Assembly: GCF_003814005.1 (NCBI RefSeq)
Contig: NZ_CP033898.1
Location: forward strand, 2,232,001 to 2,296,000
DNA from: Corynebacterium pseudopelargi
GTDB lineage: Bacteria > Actinomycetota > Actinomycetes > Mycobacteriales > Mycobacteriaceae
DNA length: 64,000 nt
Direction of reading: 5' to 3'
Made by a program: the position numbers and the translations under genes. Shown here in pieces: positions 17,561 through 26,066 of this stretch (positions within the stretch are counted from its first letter, which is position 1; the number at the start of each line of letters is the position of its first letter). Under the pieces are notes generated by a model. The model made no database searches, had not been told where the DNA came from, and saw only the letters and a program-made list of their open reading frames with translations.

Positions 17561-18472
17561 CTAGGTTCTAGGGCGCGGGGTTTGCCATCGGAGTTGTTGG
17601 AGTTTGCTGTGCCATCGCCAGGCTCCGGTGGTTTCGGGGGTGGCGTGTTCGTGGGCGGGCAGGTTGGGTTGGGTGGCGCGCATGACTTGGTCGATGCAGG
17701 TGTCGAATTGGGTGTCGATGCAGGCTGCGGAGTAGCGCAGGATTGTGTAGCCGTGGAGTTGGGCGGCGTTGGATTTCCAGCGGTCGATGATGAATTGTTC
17801 TTCGCTGTTGTGGTAGCTGTAGCCGTCGATTTCGATGATGAGCTTGGCTTTTTCGCAGACGGCGTCGAAGCGGTATGGGCCTATGGGTTTGTTGTGGCGC
17901 ATGGTGAGGCCCATGTTGGCCAGGGTGGCGAAGAAGCGGCGTTCGGTGTTGGAGTCGCAGCCGATGGGGGCGCGTTTGAGGTCTTGTTTGAGTTGTGGGC
18001 CTAGGCGTGGGGTGTGGGTGGAGTCGTGAAGGCAGTTTTGGAGGCCTTCTGGCCCGGGGTAGGCGCGGGCGAGGAAGTCGCGGCGTTCGGTGGTGGTGAA
18101 GGCTGTTTTGAGTACGCGGGCGGTTTCAAGGGCGCTGGCGAAGGGGGCGTTGTTGGTGCTCTTGTTTGGGAGGTTGCGGCTGTGCCTCATGCGGAAGTAT
18201 TCGTTGTTGATCAGCGCTTTTCCGCGTGGGACTTCGATGTGGAGTGGGAGGCTGAGGGGGCGTTGTTCGTGGTGTTCTTGGGCGGTGGTGCCTGTGAGTA
18301 CGGCGAAGGGTTTGTGTTGTTGGAGCCATTGGATCAGCGTTTCGATGCTCGGGCGCCCGCGGCTGTAGTGGCCGCGGAATACGCGCACGAGTTCGCCGTT
18401 TTTGAGTAGGGTGCTCAGGGTTCGGCGGCTGATGCCTTGGTGTCTGAGTGTGTTGATGTGTAGAAGCTTCAC
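17561..18472 (-). CDS. DUF559-type nuclease-fold protein with AbiEi-like N-terminus
   Basis: A 303-residue protein. The N-terminal about 80 residues resemble the winged-helix region of AbiEi-type antitoxins (HQGISRRTLSTLLKNGELVRV). The C-terminal part matches DUF559, a small PD-(D/E)XK fold: RFDAVCEKAKLIIEIDGYSYH holds the Asp and Glu-x-Asp, and NTERRF supplies an upstream Glu. No partner toxin gene is adjacent. Such proteins are common single genes in actinobacteria with unknown role. Its stop lies beside array B. It is convergent with tyrA and upstream of nothing in the same operon except a short gap from pdxT. Confidence 0.65.
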   Translation of the reverse strand: MKLLHINTLRHQGISRRTLSTLLKNGELVRVFRGHYSRGRPSIETLIQWLQQHKPFAVLTGTTAQEHHEQRPLSLPLHIEVPRGKALINNEYFRMRHSRNLPNKSTNNAPFASALETARVLKTAFTTTERRDFLARAYPGPEGLQNCLHDSTHTPRLGPQLKQDLKRAPIGCDSNTERRFFATLANMGLTMRHNKPIGPYRFDAVCEKAKLIIEIDGYSYHNSEEQFIIDRWKSNAAQLHGYTILRYSAACIDTQFDTCIDQVMRATQPNLPAHEHATPETTGAWRWHSKLQQLRWQTPRPRT

Positions 18473-18490
18473 ACTATTGTTAGACGTATT

Positions 18491-19045
18491 TTAGGCGCTG
18501 AGGTTCCCTAGCCATTGTTTGTGCAGGTCGGTGCGCCCGTTTTCTTCGGGGTGGAAGGAGTAGGCCACGTGGTGTCCGTGGCGGATGCCGACGATTCTTC
18601 CGTCTGTGAGTTGTGCGATCACTTCGGTTTCGCCGGCGTCGGTGACTTCGGGGGCGCGGATGAAGGTGGCCGGGTGGGCGTCGATAAGCTGCTCGAAGGA
18701 GTCTTTTTGTGTGCCGAAAGCATTTCGACGCACGCGTATGGGCAACACGCCGAGCGTTTCTTGGCCGGGTGCGGGGTTGTCTAATTGCGCGGCGAGGTAG
18801 ATCAGGCCGGCGCAGGTGGCGAAGGCGGGCAGCCCGGATAGCAGGGCTTGGCGCAGGGGTTTTGCGAGGCCGAAGGCGCGGGCGAGTTTGTCTATGACGG
18901 TGGATTCGCCGCCGGGGATGATGATGCCGTCGAGGCCTTCGAGGTCTGCGGGGAAGCGCACGAGGCGCACATCGTGGCCAAGCTGCTCCAAGACGGCGCG
19001 GTGTTCTTCGATGCCGCCTTGGAGTGCGAGGATGCCGATTACCAT
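18491..19045 (-). CDS. pdxT: Pyridoxal 5'-phosphate synthase, glutaminase subunit
   Basis: Releases ammonia from glutamine for PLP synthesis by PdxS. The 184-residue protein has the PdxT signatures [17 protein letters not shown], the nucleophile Cys in ATCAGLI and the His in YSFHPEE. Its start overlaps the end of pdxS by 7 bases. An exact copy of the 13-bp word (18677-18689) encodes part of LIDAHP. Confidence 0.93.
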   Translation of the reverse strand: MVIGILALQGGIEEHRAVLEQLGHDVRLVRFPADLEGLDGIIIPGGESTVIDKLARAFGLAKPLRQALLSGLPAFATCAGLIYLAAQLDNPAPGQETLGVLPIRVRRNAFGTQKDSFEQLIDAHPATFIRAPEVTDAGETEVIAQLTDGRIVGIRHGHHVAYSFHPEENGRTDLHKQWLGNLSA

Positions 19046-19956
19046 CCGCGCTCCGCAAGGCGGTGTGGTGCGGGGACGTCGGCGACGTTGATGCCGACCA
19101 TGGCCTCGCCTAGGTTGCGGGAAACGTCGGCGATGAGCTTGGCATCGTCGTAGGCGGTGGCGGCTTTGACGATTGCTTCGGCGCGCTTGGCGGGGTTATC
19201 GGACTTGAAAATGCCGGAGCCCACGAATACGCCTTCGGCGCCCATCTGGCGCACGAGTGCGGCATCGGCTGGGGTAGCCACACCGCCGGCGACGAAGAGC
19301 ACCACGGGCAGCTTGCCGGTTTCGGCGACCTCGGCTACCAGGTCGTATGGGGCTTGGAGTTCTTTGGCGGCCACATAGAGCTCGTCGCGGTCGAGGCGCT
19401 GGAGGCGGGCGATTTCGCCTTTGATGGTGCGCAGGTGGCGCACTGCTTCGGATACGTCGCCGGTGCCGGCTTCACCTTTGGAGCGGATCATGGCGGCGCC
19501 TTCGGTGATTCGGCGTAGGGCCTCGCCAAGGTTGGTGGCGCCGCAGACGAAGGGGACGTCGAAGTCCCATTTGTTGATGTGGTGGGTGTAGTCGGCGGGG
19601 CTGAGCACCTCGGATTCGTCGATGAAGTCCACGTTGAGGGCTTCGAGCACCTGTGCTTCTACGAAGTGGCCGATGCGGGCTTTGGCCATCACTGGGATGG
19701 AGACGGCGTCGACGATGCCTTCGATCAGGTCTGGGTCGCTCATGCGGGCCACGCCGCCTTGGGCGCGGATATCGGCGGGTACGCGTTCTAAGGCCATCAC
19801 GGCGGAGGCGCCGGCGTCTTCGGCGATGCGTGCTTGCTCGGGGGTGACGACGTCCATGATGACGCCGCCTTTGAGCATGTCTGCCAGACCGCGCTTGACT
19901 CGGGTGGTGCCGCGGCGAGTTTCGTTTTCTTGGTGTTCAAAAGCCATGGGGTTCAT
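19039..19956 (-). CDS. pdxS: Pyridoxal 5'-phosphate synthase, synthase subunit
   Basis: Builds PLP from ribose 5-phosphate, glyceraldehyde 3-phosphate and ammonia. Family blocks are clear: [17 protein letters not shown] (with the first active-site Lys region), [16 protein letters not shown] and [13 protein letters not shown]. The start is uncertain: ATG 19956 or ATG 19947; neither has a good ribosome site, so a leaderless mRNA is possible. It is divergent from pdxR. Confidence 0.92.
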   Translation of the reverse strand: MNPMAFEHQENETRRGTTRVKRGLADMLKGGVIMDVVTPEQARIAEDAGASAVMALERVPADIRAQGGVARMSDPDLIEGIVDAVSIPVMAKARIGHFVEAQVLEALNVDFIDESEVLSPADYTHHINKWDFDVPFVCGATNLGEALRRITEGAAMIRSKGEAGTGDVSEAVRHLRTIKGEIARLQRLDRDELYVAAKELQAPYDLVAEVAETGKLPVVLFVAGGVATPADAALVRQMGAEGVFVGSGIFKSDNPAKRAEAIVKAATAYDDAKLIADVSRNLGEAMVGINVADVPAPHRLAERGW

Positions 19957-19966
19957 TGCAGCACGC

Positions 19967-20018
19967 AAAAGTGGTTCAATGGAAGATCCATATTCAGCGT
20001 GTTGCACTAGACCACTTG
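19967..20018. promoter_or_regulatory. Probable PdxR operator region between pdxS and pdxR
   Basis: AAAAGTGGTTCAA (from 19967, + strand) and CAAGTGGTCTA (on the minus strand, 20006-20018) face each other about 30 bases apart. Both resemble the AAAGTGGW(T)CTA motif reported for PdxR of C. glutamicum (from memory). A small palindrome ATGGAAGATCCAT (19979-19991) lies between. Confidence 0.55.
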
Positions 20019-20026
20019 GAGGATGC

Positions 20027-21397
20027 GTGCGTTCTGAAATCGCCGCGGAATTAAACCTTTGCATACAAAAAGATGCAGCACAGCCCATTCCCGTGCAGCT
20101 CACAGCCGAAATCCGCGAGCTGGTAGCAAAGGGCAAACTCGCCCCCGGCGACCCAATCCCCTCCACCCGCGCGCTTTCCACACAATTGGGGGTAGCTCGC
20201 GGCACCATCGTGGCCGCCTATGAGCAACTCCAGGGCGAGGGCTACCTCATCTCCGAGCGCGGATCGGGCACGCGCATTAACCCCCATCTGCGCCCCGTTC
20301 AACCCACACCACCCCCGAGCAAAAAGCCCAAGGCCCATAAAAGCCTCATGCCCCTTTCCCCCGGCGCGCCCGATACCAGCGCCCTGGTGGATCCGACGTG
20401 GCGTGCCGCCTGGCGCGAAGCCGCTGCTCAGACCCGCGCCTTGCCCACTGCGGGCGCCTATGAGCTGCGCGAGGAGATCAGCCATCATTTGCGCCACATG
20501 CGCGGGCTGGTGGCCGAGCCTGAGCGGATCATTATTGCCTCTGGCGCCCGCGAGGGGCTGATGGTGTTGTTGCATGCGCTTGGCCCCCAACTGGAGGTTG
20601 GGGTGGAATCGCCTGGTTATCCCAGTTTGCGCAAGATTCCTGGCCTGCTGGGCCATCGTTTGCAGGAGGTGAGCACCGATGAGCACGGCATCCGCACTGA
20701 TCAGCTCGGCCACATGGACGCGCTGATCGTCACCCCCAGCCACCAATACCCCACCGGCGGTTCCCTGCCTGCGCAAAGGAGGACGGCTCTGGCCGAGTGG
20801 GCTTGTCGACGCAACACGTTGCTCATCGAAGACGACTACGATTCCGAGCTGCGCTACGCAGGCCAACCGCTGCCCGCCTTAGCTGCCCTCGCGCCCAATA
20901 ACACTGCCCTTTTGGGCACTTTTTCTACGCTGATCAGCCCCTCTATTGCCTGCGGCTATATTGTGATGCCCCCGGATTTGGTGGAGGCGGGGTTACGGGT
21001 GCGCGAGCTTCTAAGCCAACCGGCGGGCACCATTACCCAGATTGCCTTGGCTCGCTATATGGCAAGCGGGGCGCTTCGACGCAGGACTCAGCGTTTGCGC
21101 AGGTTATATGCCAAGCGTCGCGATATCGTCACTGAGGAGCTCAGTGGTTTGGCGCACGCCACGCTGCGGCCTATTCATGGCGGCTTGCATGCTGTGGTGT
21201 TGTGCGAGCGTGATGCTCATGAGGTGGTGCGTGCCTGCGCTGCCCAAGGTCTTGGGGTGACGGCACTCAGCGAACACTGGGGTGGTTCGGGCGTGAGCGA
21301 CAACGGGGTGGTGATTGGCTTCGGGGCGCATAGCGATGAGGATCTCAGGCGCGCGCTTCGTATCCTTGCCGGAGAATTGAGAAAAACCCCGGCCTAG
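20027..21397 (+). CDS. pdxR: MocR/PdxR-type regulator of PLP synthesis
   Basis: A 456-residue regulator: N-terminal GntR-type winged helix ([23 protein letters not shown]) joined to a fold-type I aminotransferase domain. It is expected to activate pdxST when PLP is low. The start at GTG 20027 follows a strong GGAGG. The usual PLP-binding Lys in the FSKT block is absent; the sequence reads [10 protein letters not shown] and the matching codon 301 is ACG (Thr). The Arg that usually follows is Ala. How it senses PLP without the Schiff-base Lys is open. A terminator follows the stop. Confidence 0.85.
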   Translation: MRSEIAAELNLCIQKDAAQPIPVQLTAEIRELVAKGKLAPGDPIPSTRALSTQLGVARGTIVAAYEQLQGEGYLISERGSGTRINPHLRPVQPTPPPSKKPKAHKSLMPLSPGAPDTSALVDPTWRAAWREAAAQTRALPTAGAYELREEISHHLRHMRGLVAEPERIIIASGAREGLMVLLHALGPQLEVGVESPGYPSLRKIPGLLGHRLQEVSTDEHGIRTDQLGHMDALIVTPSHQYPTGGSLPAQRRTALAEWACRRNTLLIEDDYDSELRYAGQPLPALAALAPNNTALLGTFSTLISPSIACGYIVMPPDLVEAGLRVRELLSQPAGTITQIALARYMASGALRRRTQRLRRLYAKRRDIVTEELSGLAHATLRPIHGGLHAVVLCERDAHEVVRACAAQGLGVTALSEHWGGSGVSDNGVVIGFGAHSDEDLRRALRILAGELRKTPA

Positions 21398-21408
21398 GCC
21401 GGGGTTTT
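21383..21408. terminator. Hairpin terminator after pdxR
   Basis: Perfect AACCCCGGCC / GGCCGGGGTT-type hairpin around TA, followed by TTTT, overlapping the last codons of pdxR. It can also serve the tRNA-Arg gene on the opposite strand. Confidence 0.85.
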
Positions 21409-21416
21409 GTCTTCGT

Positions 21417-21492
21417 TGGTGCGCCCGGAGGGATTCGAACCCCCAACCTTCTGATCCGTAGTCAGATGCTCTATCCGTTGAGCTACGGGCGC
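21417..21492 (-). tRNA. tRNA-Arg(ACG), copy 1, CCA encoded
   Basis: Cloverleaf with acceptor GCGCCCG/CGGGCGC and anticodon loop CTACGGA (anticodon ACG, edited to ICG by TadA). CCA is encoded at 21417-21419. The 73-base body is identical to copy 2 at 23415. Confidence 0.95.
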
Positions 21493-21571
21493 TTGCAACA
21501 AGAGACTAATGTAGTCGTACCTGATTGCAATGGTCAAATCTGCAGTTCAGGCTCCTATTGCAGGCTAAAAA

Positions 21572-23302
21572 CTAGCGGGGCATGTTGCCGATATTGCTCT
21601 TGGCTAGGTCGATAAGCTCACGGAATCCGCCCTGGATCGCGGTGCGGGCAGAAGACTTGGCAAAGCCCGCGATCATTTCAGCCGTGATGTCTGGTGGGAC
21701 TGAGAGGGAGTCTGGGTTCGTTACTGCGTCGACAAGCACTGGGCCATCATGCTGCATGGCCTCCTGCAAGGCCGGGCGAAGCTGCTCGGGCTCAGTCACG
21801 CGGATCGACTTGATGCCCACGCCCTCGGCGATGGCGGCATAATTTACCGAGCCATTATCGGTGCCGAAGGTGGGCAGGCCCTCCACCATCATTTCGAGCT
21901 TGACCATGCCCAGCGCGGAATTATTAAACACCACCATCTTCAAGGGCAGCTCGTGGAGGCGAACGGTGATGAGCTCGCCAAGCAGCATGGCCAAACCACC
22001 ATCACCGCACATGGCCACCACCTGGCGTTCGGGATGCGCCAACTGCGCGCCGATGGCCTGCGGCAAAGCATTGGCCATGGTGCCGTGGCGGAAGGAGGCC
22101 AAAAGCTGACGATCGCCGGGGTTATTCATATACCGAGCGCCCCACACCGTGCACATGCCCGTATCCACCGTGACGATGGCATTCGGATCTGCCTCCTTAT
22201 CCAAGGTGGCCGCCACGAACTCGGGGTGCAAGGGCACCTGGTTGTGATCGCTGCGGGCATAGGCATCGACCACGTGCTCCTTCTTCTTCTCGTGTACCTT
22301 GAGCATCTTGCGCAAGAAGGAGTCGTCTTCCTTGGTATCTACTGCGTCGATGAGCTGTCGCAGCGTCACCTTCGCGTCGCCGTGCACCGGGTACTTGGTG
22401 GAGGTGCGACGCCCAAGGCGGGTGCCATCGACGTCGATCTGCGCCACCTGCTCGGGCAAGAAATCGCGGTAGGGGAAGTCCGTTCCCACCAAAATTGCTA
22501 AGTCCGCCTCGTGGATGGCCTCATGGCAAGCGCCGTAGCCAAGCAAGCCCGTCATGCCCACATCAAAGGGGTTATCTGGCTGCAGGCCCATCTTCCCGCG
22601 CAGTGCATGGCCGATGGGGGCCTTAATCTTTTGGGCAAGCTCAAGCAGTTCCTCGCGCGCAGGTACTGCGCCATAGCCTGCAAAGAAGGCCACAGAATCG
22701 GCCTCGTTGATGGCCTTGACCAAGGCATCAACCTGCGGCTTGGGCGGCACAACGGTGGGTGCAATATCTGAATAGTGCCCATCTAAAGAGGAGTGCTTGA
22801 CGGCATCGAGCTTTGATACATCGCCAGGTAGCACCAGCACCGAAACGCCATTGCCCAAGAGGGTGGACTGAATGGCGTGGTGCAGGGCCTGGGCGCCCTG
22901 GGCGGGATTGTGCACCATCTCGCAGTAGGCGGAGGCATCTTCAAACACCTTGGTGGGGTGGGTTTCCTGGTGATACTCACTACCGATATTTGGGGTAGGA
23001 ATGTGGCTTGCAAGCGCCAGCACCTTGGCGCGGTTGCGGTGCGAATCGTAGAGGCCTTGCAAAAGGTGCGTATTGCCAGGGCCACAGGAGCCGGCGCACA
23101 CTGCGAGCTCGCCGGTGAGCAGGCTTTCTGCGCCTGCTGCGAAGGCGGCGGCCTCTTCGTGGTGAACGTGCACCCACTCAATGCTGGAGTGGGAGATGGC
23201 ATCGGTAATGGGATTAAGCGAATCTCCAACCAACCCATACACGCGGCGCACTCCAAGCGCCTCGAGGTGTTGTACTAACTGCTCAGCAAAACTTTGCGAC
23301 AT
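21572..23302 (-). CDS. pqo: Pyruvate:quinone oxidoreductase (pyruvate oxidase type)
   Basis: Decarboxylates pyruvate to acetate and CO2 and passes electrons to menaquinone; thiamine diphosphate and FAD enzyme at the membrane. The 576-residue protein has the ThDP activating Glu (VHHEEAAAFAAG), a central FAD/DHS-like domain, the ThDP motif MCGDGGLAMLLGE...FNNSALG, and a C-terminal amphipathic tail as in PoxB. The start at 23302 follows GGAAGG; the longer open frame upstream reads through tRNA genes and is not real. It sits between two identical tRNA-Arg genes. Confidence 0.9.
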   Translation of the reverse strand: MSQSFAEQLVQHLEALGVRRVYGLVGDSLNPITDAISHSSIEWVHVHHEEAAAFAAGAESLLTGELAVCAGSCGPGNTHLLQGLYDSHRNRAKVLALASHIPTPNIGSEYHQETHPTKVFEDASAYCEMVHNPAQGAQALHHAIQSTLLGNGVSVLVLPGDVSKLDAVKHSSLDGHYSDIAPTVVPPKPQVDALVKAINEADSVAFFAGYGAVPAREELLELAQKIKAPIGHALRGKMGLQPDNPFDVGMTGLLGYGACHEAIHEADLAILVGTDFPYRDFLPEQVAQIDVDGTRLGRRTSTKYPVHGDAKVTLRQLIDAVDTKEDDSFLRKMLKVHEKKKEHVVDAYARSDHNQVPLHPEFVAATLDKEADPNAIVTVDTGMCTVWGARYMNNPGDRQLLASFRHGTMANALPQAIGAQLAHPERQVVAMCGDGGLAMLLGELITVRLHELPLKMVVFNNSALGMVKLEMMVEGLPTFGTDNGSVNYAAIAEGVGIKSIRVTEPEQLRPALQEAMQHDGPVLVDAVTNPDSLSVPPDITAEMIAGFAKSSARTAIQGGFRELIDLAKSNIGNMPR

Positions 23303-23379
23303 ACCTTCCAAGCCTCTCTTAGACGCAGGACTTAGCCCCCACAATAGCGTCGCATTAAGGCTGTGCGCACCGAAAATGC

Positions 23380-23410
23380 AAAAAACCTTGGCGTTGAAAC
23401 CAAGGTTTTT
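23380..23410 (-). terminator. Terminator of the tRNA-Ser(GCT)/tRNA-Arg transcript
   Basis: AAAAACCTTGG and CCAAGGTTTTT form a hairpin with A and T tracts on both sides, five bases beyond the 3' end of tRNA-Arg copy 2. Confidence 0.85.
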
Positions 23411-23414
23411 CTTG

Positions 23415-23487
23415 TGCGCCCGGAGGGATTCGAACCCCCAACCTTCTGATCCGTAGTCAGATGCTCTATCCGTTGAGCTACGGGCGC
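23415..23487 (-). tRNA. tRNA-Arg(ACG), copy 2, CCA not encoded
   Basis: The same 73-base tRNA as at 21420-21492, but the bases after the discriminator read CAA, so CCA must be added. It is transcribed after tRNA-Ser(GCT). Confidence 0.95.
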
Positions 23488-23530
23488 GTGCTTCACCAGA
23501 CCCGGTGAAACCCTCCCCCAAAAGGGAGGT

Positions 23531-23618
23531 TGGCGGAGACGACAGGATTTGAACCTGCGGTCCCTTGCGAGACAACTCCTTAGCAGGGAGCCCCATTCGG
23601 CCGCTCTGGCACGTCTCC
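23531..23618 (-). tRNA. tRNA-Ser(GCT)
   Basis: Class II tRNA with acceptor GGAGACG/CGTCTCC, anticodon loop CTGCTAA (anticodon GCT, reads AGC/AGU) and encoded CCA (23531-23533). A weak CCTCCC/GGGAGG hairpin follows at 23510-23529. Confidence 0.93.
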
Positions 23619-23767
23619 AGCAGTTCATAGCACAAGGCTTTGAACCTCAGCTGATTGTACAAGTGACTCCCACGATGGACAAATACGCCCCTATCACCTG
23701 CAGATGCGCACCCATTTTCGCAGCCAAAGGCCGATCCACACCCGCCGCAAAACGAGGGAAGTTTAGA

Positions 23768-24832
23768 ATGACGAACATGGCCAATTTTGCAGATTCCACT
23801 GCCCGCTTCCGTATCCGCGGAGATCTCGGCGGTATTCCCAAATACCTGCCGGGCAAAAGCTCACCGGATGCCATCAAATTATCTTCCAATGAAGTAGCGC
23901 ACGCCCCACTCCCGGGCGTTGCTGAGGCCATGGCCAAAGCCACCGCTCAGGCCAATCGCTACCCGGACATTGTGAACGTGGAACTGCGTAAGAAATTAGC
24001 CGAGCACCTCGGGCTCGACTGGGAGCAGGTGGCCGTGGGTGTTGGGTCTTCTGCCCTGTGCCAGCAATTGGTGCAAATTAGCGCAGGACCGGGTGATGAA
24101 GTGATCTACCCCTGGCGTTCCTTCGAGGCCTATCCCATCTTTGTGCAGGTCACCGGCGCTACCGCGGTTCCGGTGCCGCTTACTGCAAGCGGGCACAATG
24201 ATTTAGAGGCCATGGCCGATGCCATCACCGATCGCACCAAGCTGATTTTTGTGTGCAACCCCAATAACCCCACCGGCACCACGGTAAGCAAGGCCGATTT
24301 TGATCGCTTCTTAGAACGCGTGCCCAAGGACGTCATCATTGCCCTCGACGAGGCCTACACCGAGTACCTGCGCGTAGAAGACACCCCTCATGCACCCGAG
24401 CTTCTCCACGATCACCCCAACCTCATCGGACTTCGCACCTTTTCTAAGGCCTATGGCCTTGCAGGCGTGCGCGTGGGCTATGCCTTTGGCGATGAAGAAA
24501 TCATCGACGCACTCAACCGCGTCGCCTTGCCCTTTGGCGTGAATGTCGCCGCCCAGTCCGGCGCCATTGCCTCCCTGGAGGCCAATGAGGAGCTGCTGGA
24601 ACGCACCGAAGAGGTAGCGCGCAATCGCGATATTGTTTCCGAGCGCCTTGGCCTGCCGCGCTCCCAAGCGAACTTCGTGTGGATCGACACTGATCAAGGC
24701 GAAGCCATTGCCGAGCAGCTTCTTGCCCACGGCGTGATTGTGCGAGCCTTCCCAGAAGGCGTGCGCATCACCGTGACCAGCGATGAAGAAACCCAGCGCC
24801 TGCTTGAGGCCTGGGAGCAGGTGCAGATTTAG
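23768..24832 (+). CDS. pat: Aromatic amino acid aminotransferase (HisC-like, Pat)
   Basis: PLP aminotransferase of the HisC branch, 354 residues, close to the aromatic aminotransferase Pat of corynebacteria, which makes phenylalanine and tyrosine from their keto acids. Visible: CNPNNPTGT, DEAYTEY, the PLP Lys in LRTFSKAYGLAG and the Arg in VRITVTS. HisC itself is the alternative; the N-terminal RGDLGGIPKYLPGK favours Pat. The ATG at 23768 has GAGGGA upstream. Its last 4 bases overlap the end of moaD on the other strand. Confidence 0.82.
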   Translation: MTNMANFADSTARFRIRGDLGGIPKYLPGKSSPDAIKLSSNEVAHAPLPGVAEAMAKATAQANRYPDIVNVELRKKLAEHLGLDWEQVAVGVGSSALCQQLVQISAGPGDEVIYPWRSFEAYPIFVQVTGATAVPVPLTASGHNDLEAMADAITDRTKLIFVCNPNNPTGTTVSKADFDRFLERVPKDVIIALDEAYTEYLRVEDTPHAPELLHDHPNLIGLRTFSKAYGLAGVRVGYAFGDEEIIDALNRVALPFGVNVAAQSGAIASLEANEELLERTEEVARNRDIVSERLGLPRSQANFVWIDTDQGEAIAEQLLAHGVIVRAFPEGVRITVTSDEETQRLLEAWEQVQI

Positions 24833-25083
24833 CCCCCGGCAAAAGGAGGCAGAATATCTACCCGCTGCACGCCGCTGAGTGGGGCGTCTGCTTCGGCGCG
24901 GGCGCCGTCGACAAGGAAGGTGCAGCGCTCAAGCACCTGTCCAAGGCTAAGGCCACTATCGGTGTGCTGCGTGCCTAATTGGGCAAGATGCTCAAGTAAT
25001 TGGCCCAAGGTGCCCTCAAATTCGAGGTGCTCGACCTCTGTGCCCCGGGCGGCTCGCGCAGCAGCAAAATAGTGGATCTCCAT
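24829..25083 (-). CDS. moaD: Molybdopterin synthase sulfur carrier subunit
   Basis: A small ubiquitin-fold protein of 84 residues ending in PPFAGG; the C-terminal Gly-Gly is the site of thiocarboxylate formation by MoeB. It is divergent from moaB-moaE and convergent with pat. The start at ATG 25083 gives the standard length; four more codons are open upstream. Confidence 0.85.
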   Translation of the reverse strand: MEIHYFAAARAARGTEVEHLEFEGTLGQLLEHLAQLGTQHTDSGLSLGQVLERCTFLVDGARAEADAPLSGVQRVDILPPFAGG

Positions 25084-25145
25084 GCAGCACAGCATAACGC
25101 TAAATTAGATAGAAAATAGCCGTGCTTAATGGTCAGGAGTAAGCA

Positions 25146-26066
25146 ATGAAGCGCAGCGCGCGGGTGCTGGTGGCCTCTACAAGAGCCGCCGCCGGAACAT
25201 ACGAAGACACCACCGGCCCCGAACTCGTCCGGTGGCTCCGCAGCCTCGGCTTCGACACCCCTGAGGCCACCGTGGTGGCAGATAAGGATGTGGCGTGGGG
25301 CGTCGAAAAGCTCCTTGGAGCAGACATCCTCATCACCACCGGCGGCACGGGCATAGGCCCCGAAGATCAAACGGTGGAGGCGGCGCAGGCGCACATTGAT
25401 AAACCCATGCCCGCGATCATGCACGCAATCTGGCAAGAAGGGCTCAAAAACACCCCATACGCAGTGCTTTCGCGCGGAGTAGCAGGCATGGCCGGACGCA
25501 GCTTCATCTGCACCCTGCCCGGCAACCCCAACGCCGTGCGCGACGCCACGACAGTGCTCGAACCACTGCTCGGCGCGATCATCGACACCGCGCGCGGCAA
25601 CACCCACCAAGGCCACAACGACCCCGAATACGTCCAAGCCCAAACCGGGAAAGTGATCGCAGCCAGCATCAACGACTCCCCCATCGACGCAGAACACGCG
25701 CGGCGCGAAACCGCCACCCCAGCCATGGGCGCCGTGGTCACATTCGACGGAGTGGTGCGCGACCACGACGGCGGCGAAGCAGTAGCCGACCTCACCTACA
25801 CCGCGCACCCCGACGCCGAAAACGTCATGCGCGAAGTGTGCGAACGCATCGCCGCCGAACACCCCAACGCCCGCATCTACGCCGCCCACAGAACCGGGCC
25901 GCTCGCCATCGGAGACACCGCCTTTCTCGTCGTGGCCGCCGCCGCACACCGCCACGACGCCTTCCACGCCGCCAGCGCCCTCGCCGACGCCGTAAAAGCC
26001 GAAGTGCCCATCTGGAAGGAACAACACCTGCGCGACGGCCGCACACAATGGGTAGGCATCGAGTGA
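25146..26066 (+). CDS. MoaB/Mog-type protein fused to MoaE
   Basis: Two molybdopterin steps in one 306-residue chain. Residues 1-155 are a MoaB/MogA domain (ITTGGTGIGPEDQT, LPGNPNAVRD), which adenylylates molybdopterin. Residues about 165-306 are MoaE, the large subunit of molybdopterin synthase, with VVTFDGVVRDHDGG, AHRTGPLAIGDTA and the catalytic VPIWKEQHL. moeB overlaps the stop by 4 bases (GTGA). moaA, moaC and moeA are not in the window. Confidence 0.87.
   Translation: MKRSARVLVASTRAAAGTYEDTTGPELVRWLRSLGFDTPEATVVADKDVAWGVEKLLGADILITTGGTGIGPEDQTVEAAQAHIDKPMPAIMHAIWQEGLKNTPYAVLSRGVAGMAGRSFICTLPGNPNAVRDATTVLEPLLGAIIDTARGNTHQGHNDPEYVQAQTGKVIAASINDSPIDAEHARRETATPAMGAVVTFDGVVRDHDGGEAVADLTYTAHPDAENVMREVCERIAAEHPNARIYAAHRTGPLAIGDTAFLVVAAAAHRHDAFHAASALADAVKAEVPIWKEQHLRDGRTQWVGIE

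Noticed and set aside
19622..20026. N-terminal extension of pdxR
   Set aside because: It reads antisense through pdxS; a strong ribosome site precedes GTG 20027.
23303..23662. N-terminal extension of pqo
   Set aside because: It runs through tRNA-Arg, tRNA-Ser and a terminator; the true start at 23302 has a good ribosome site.
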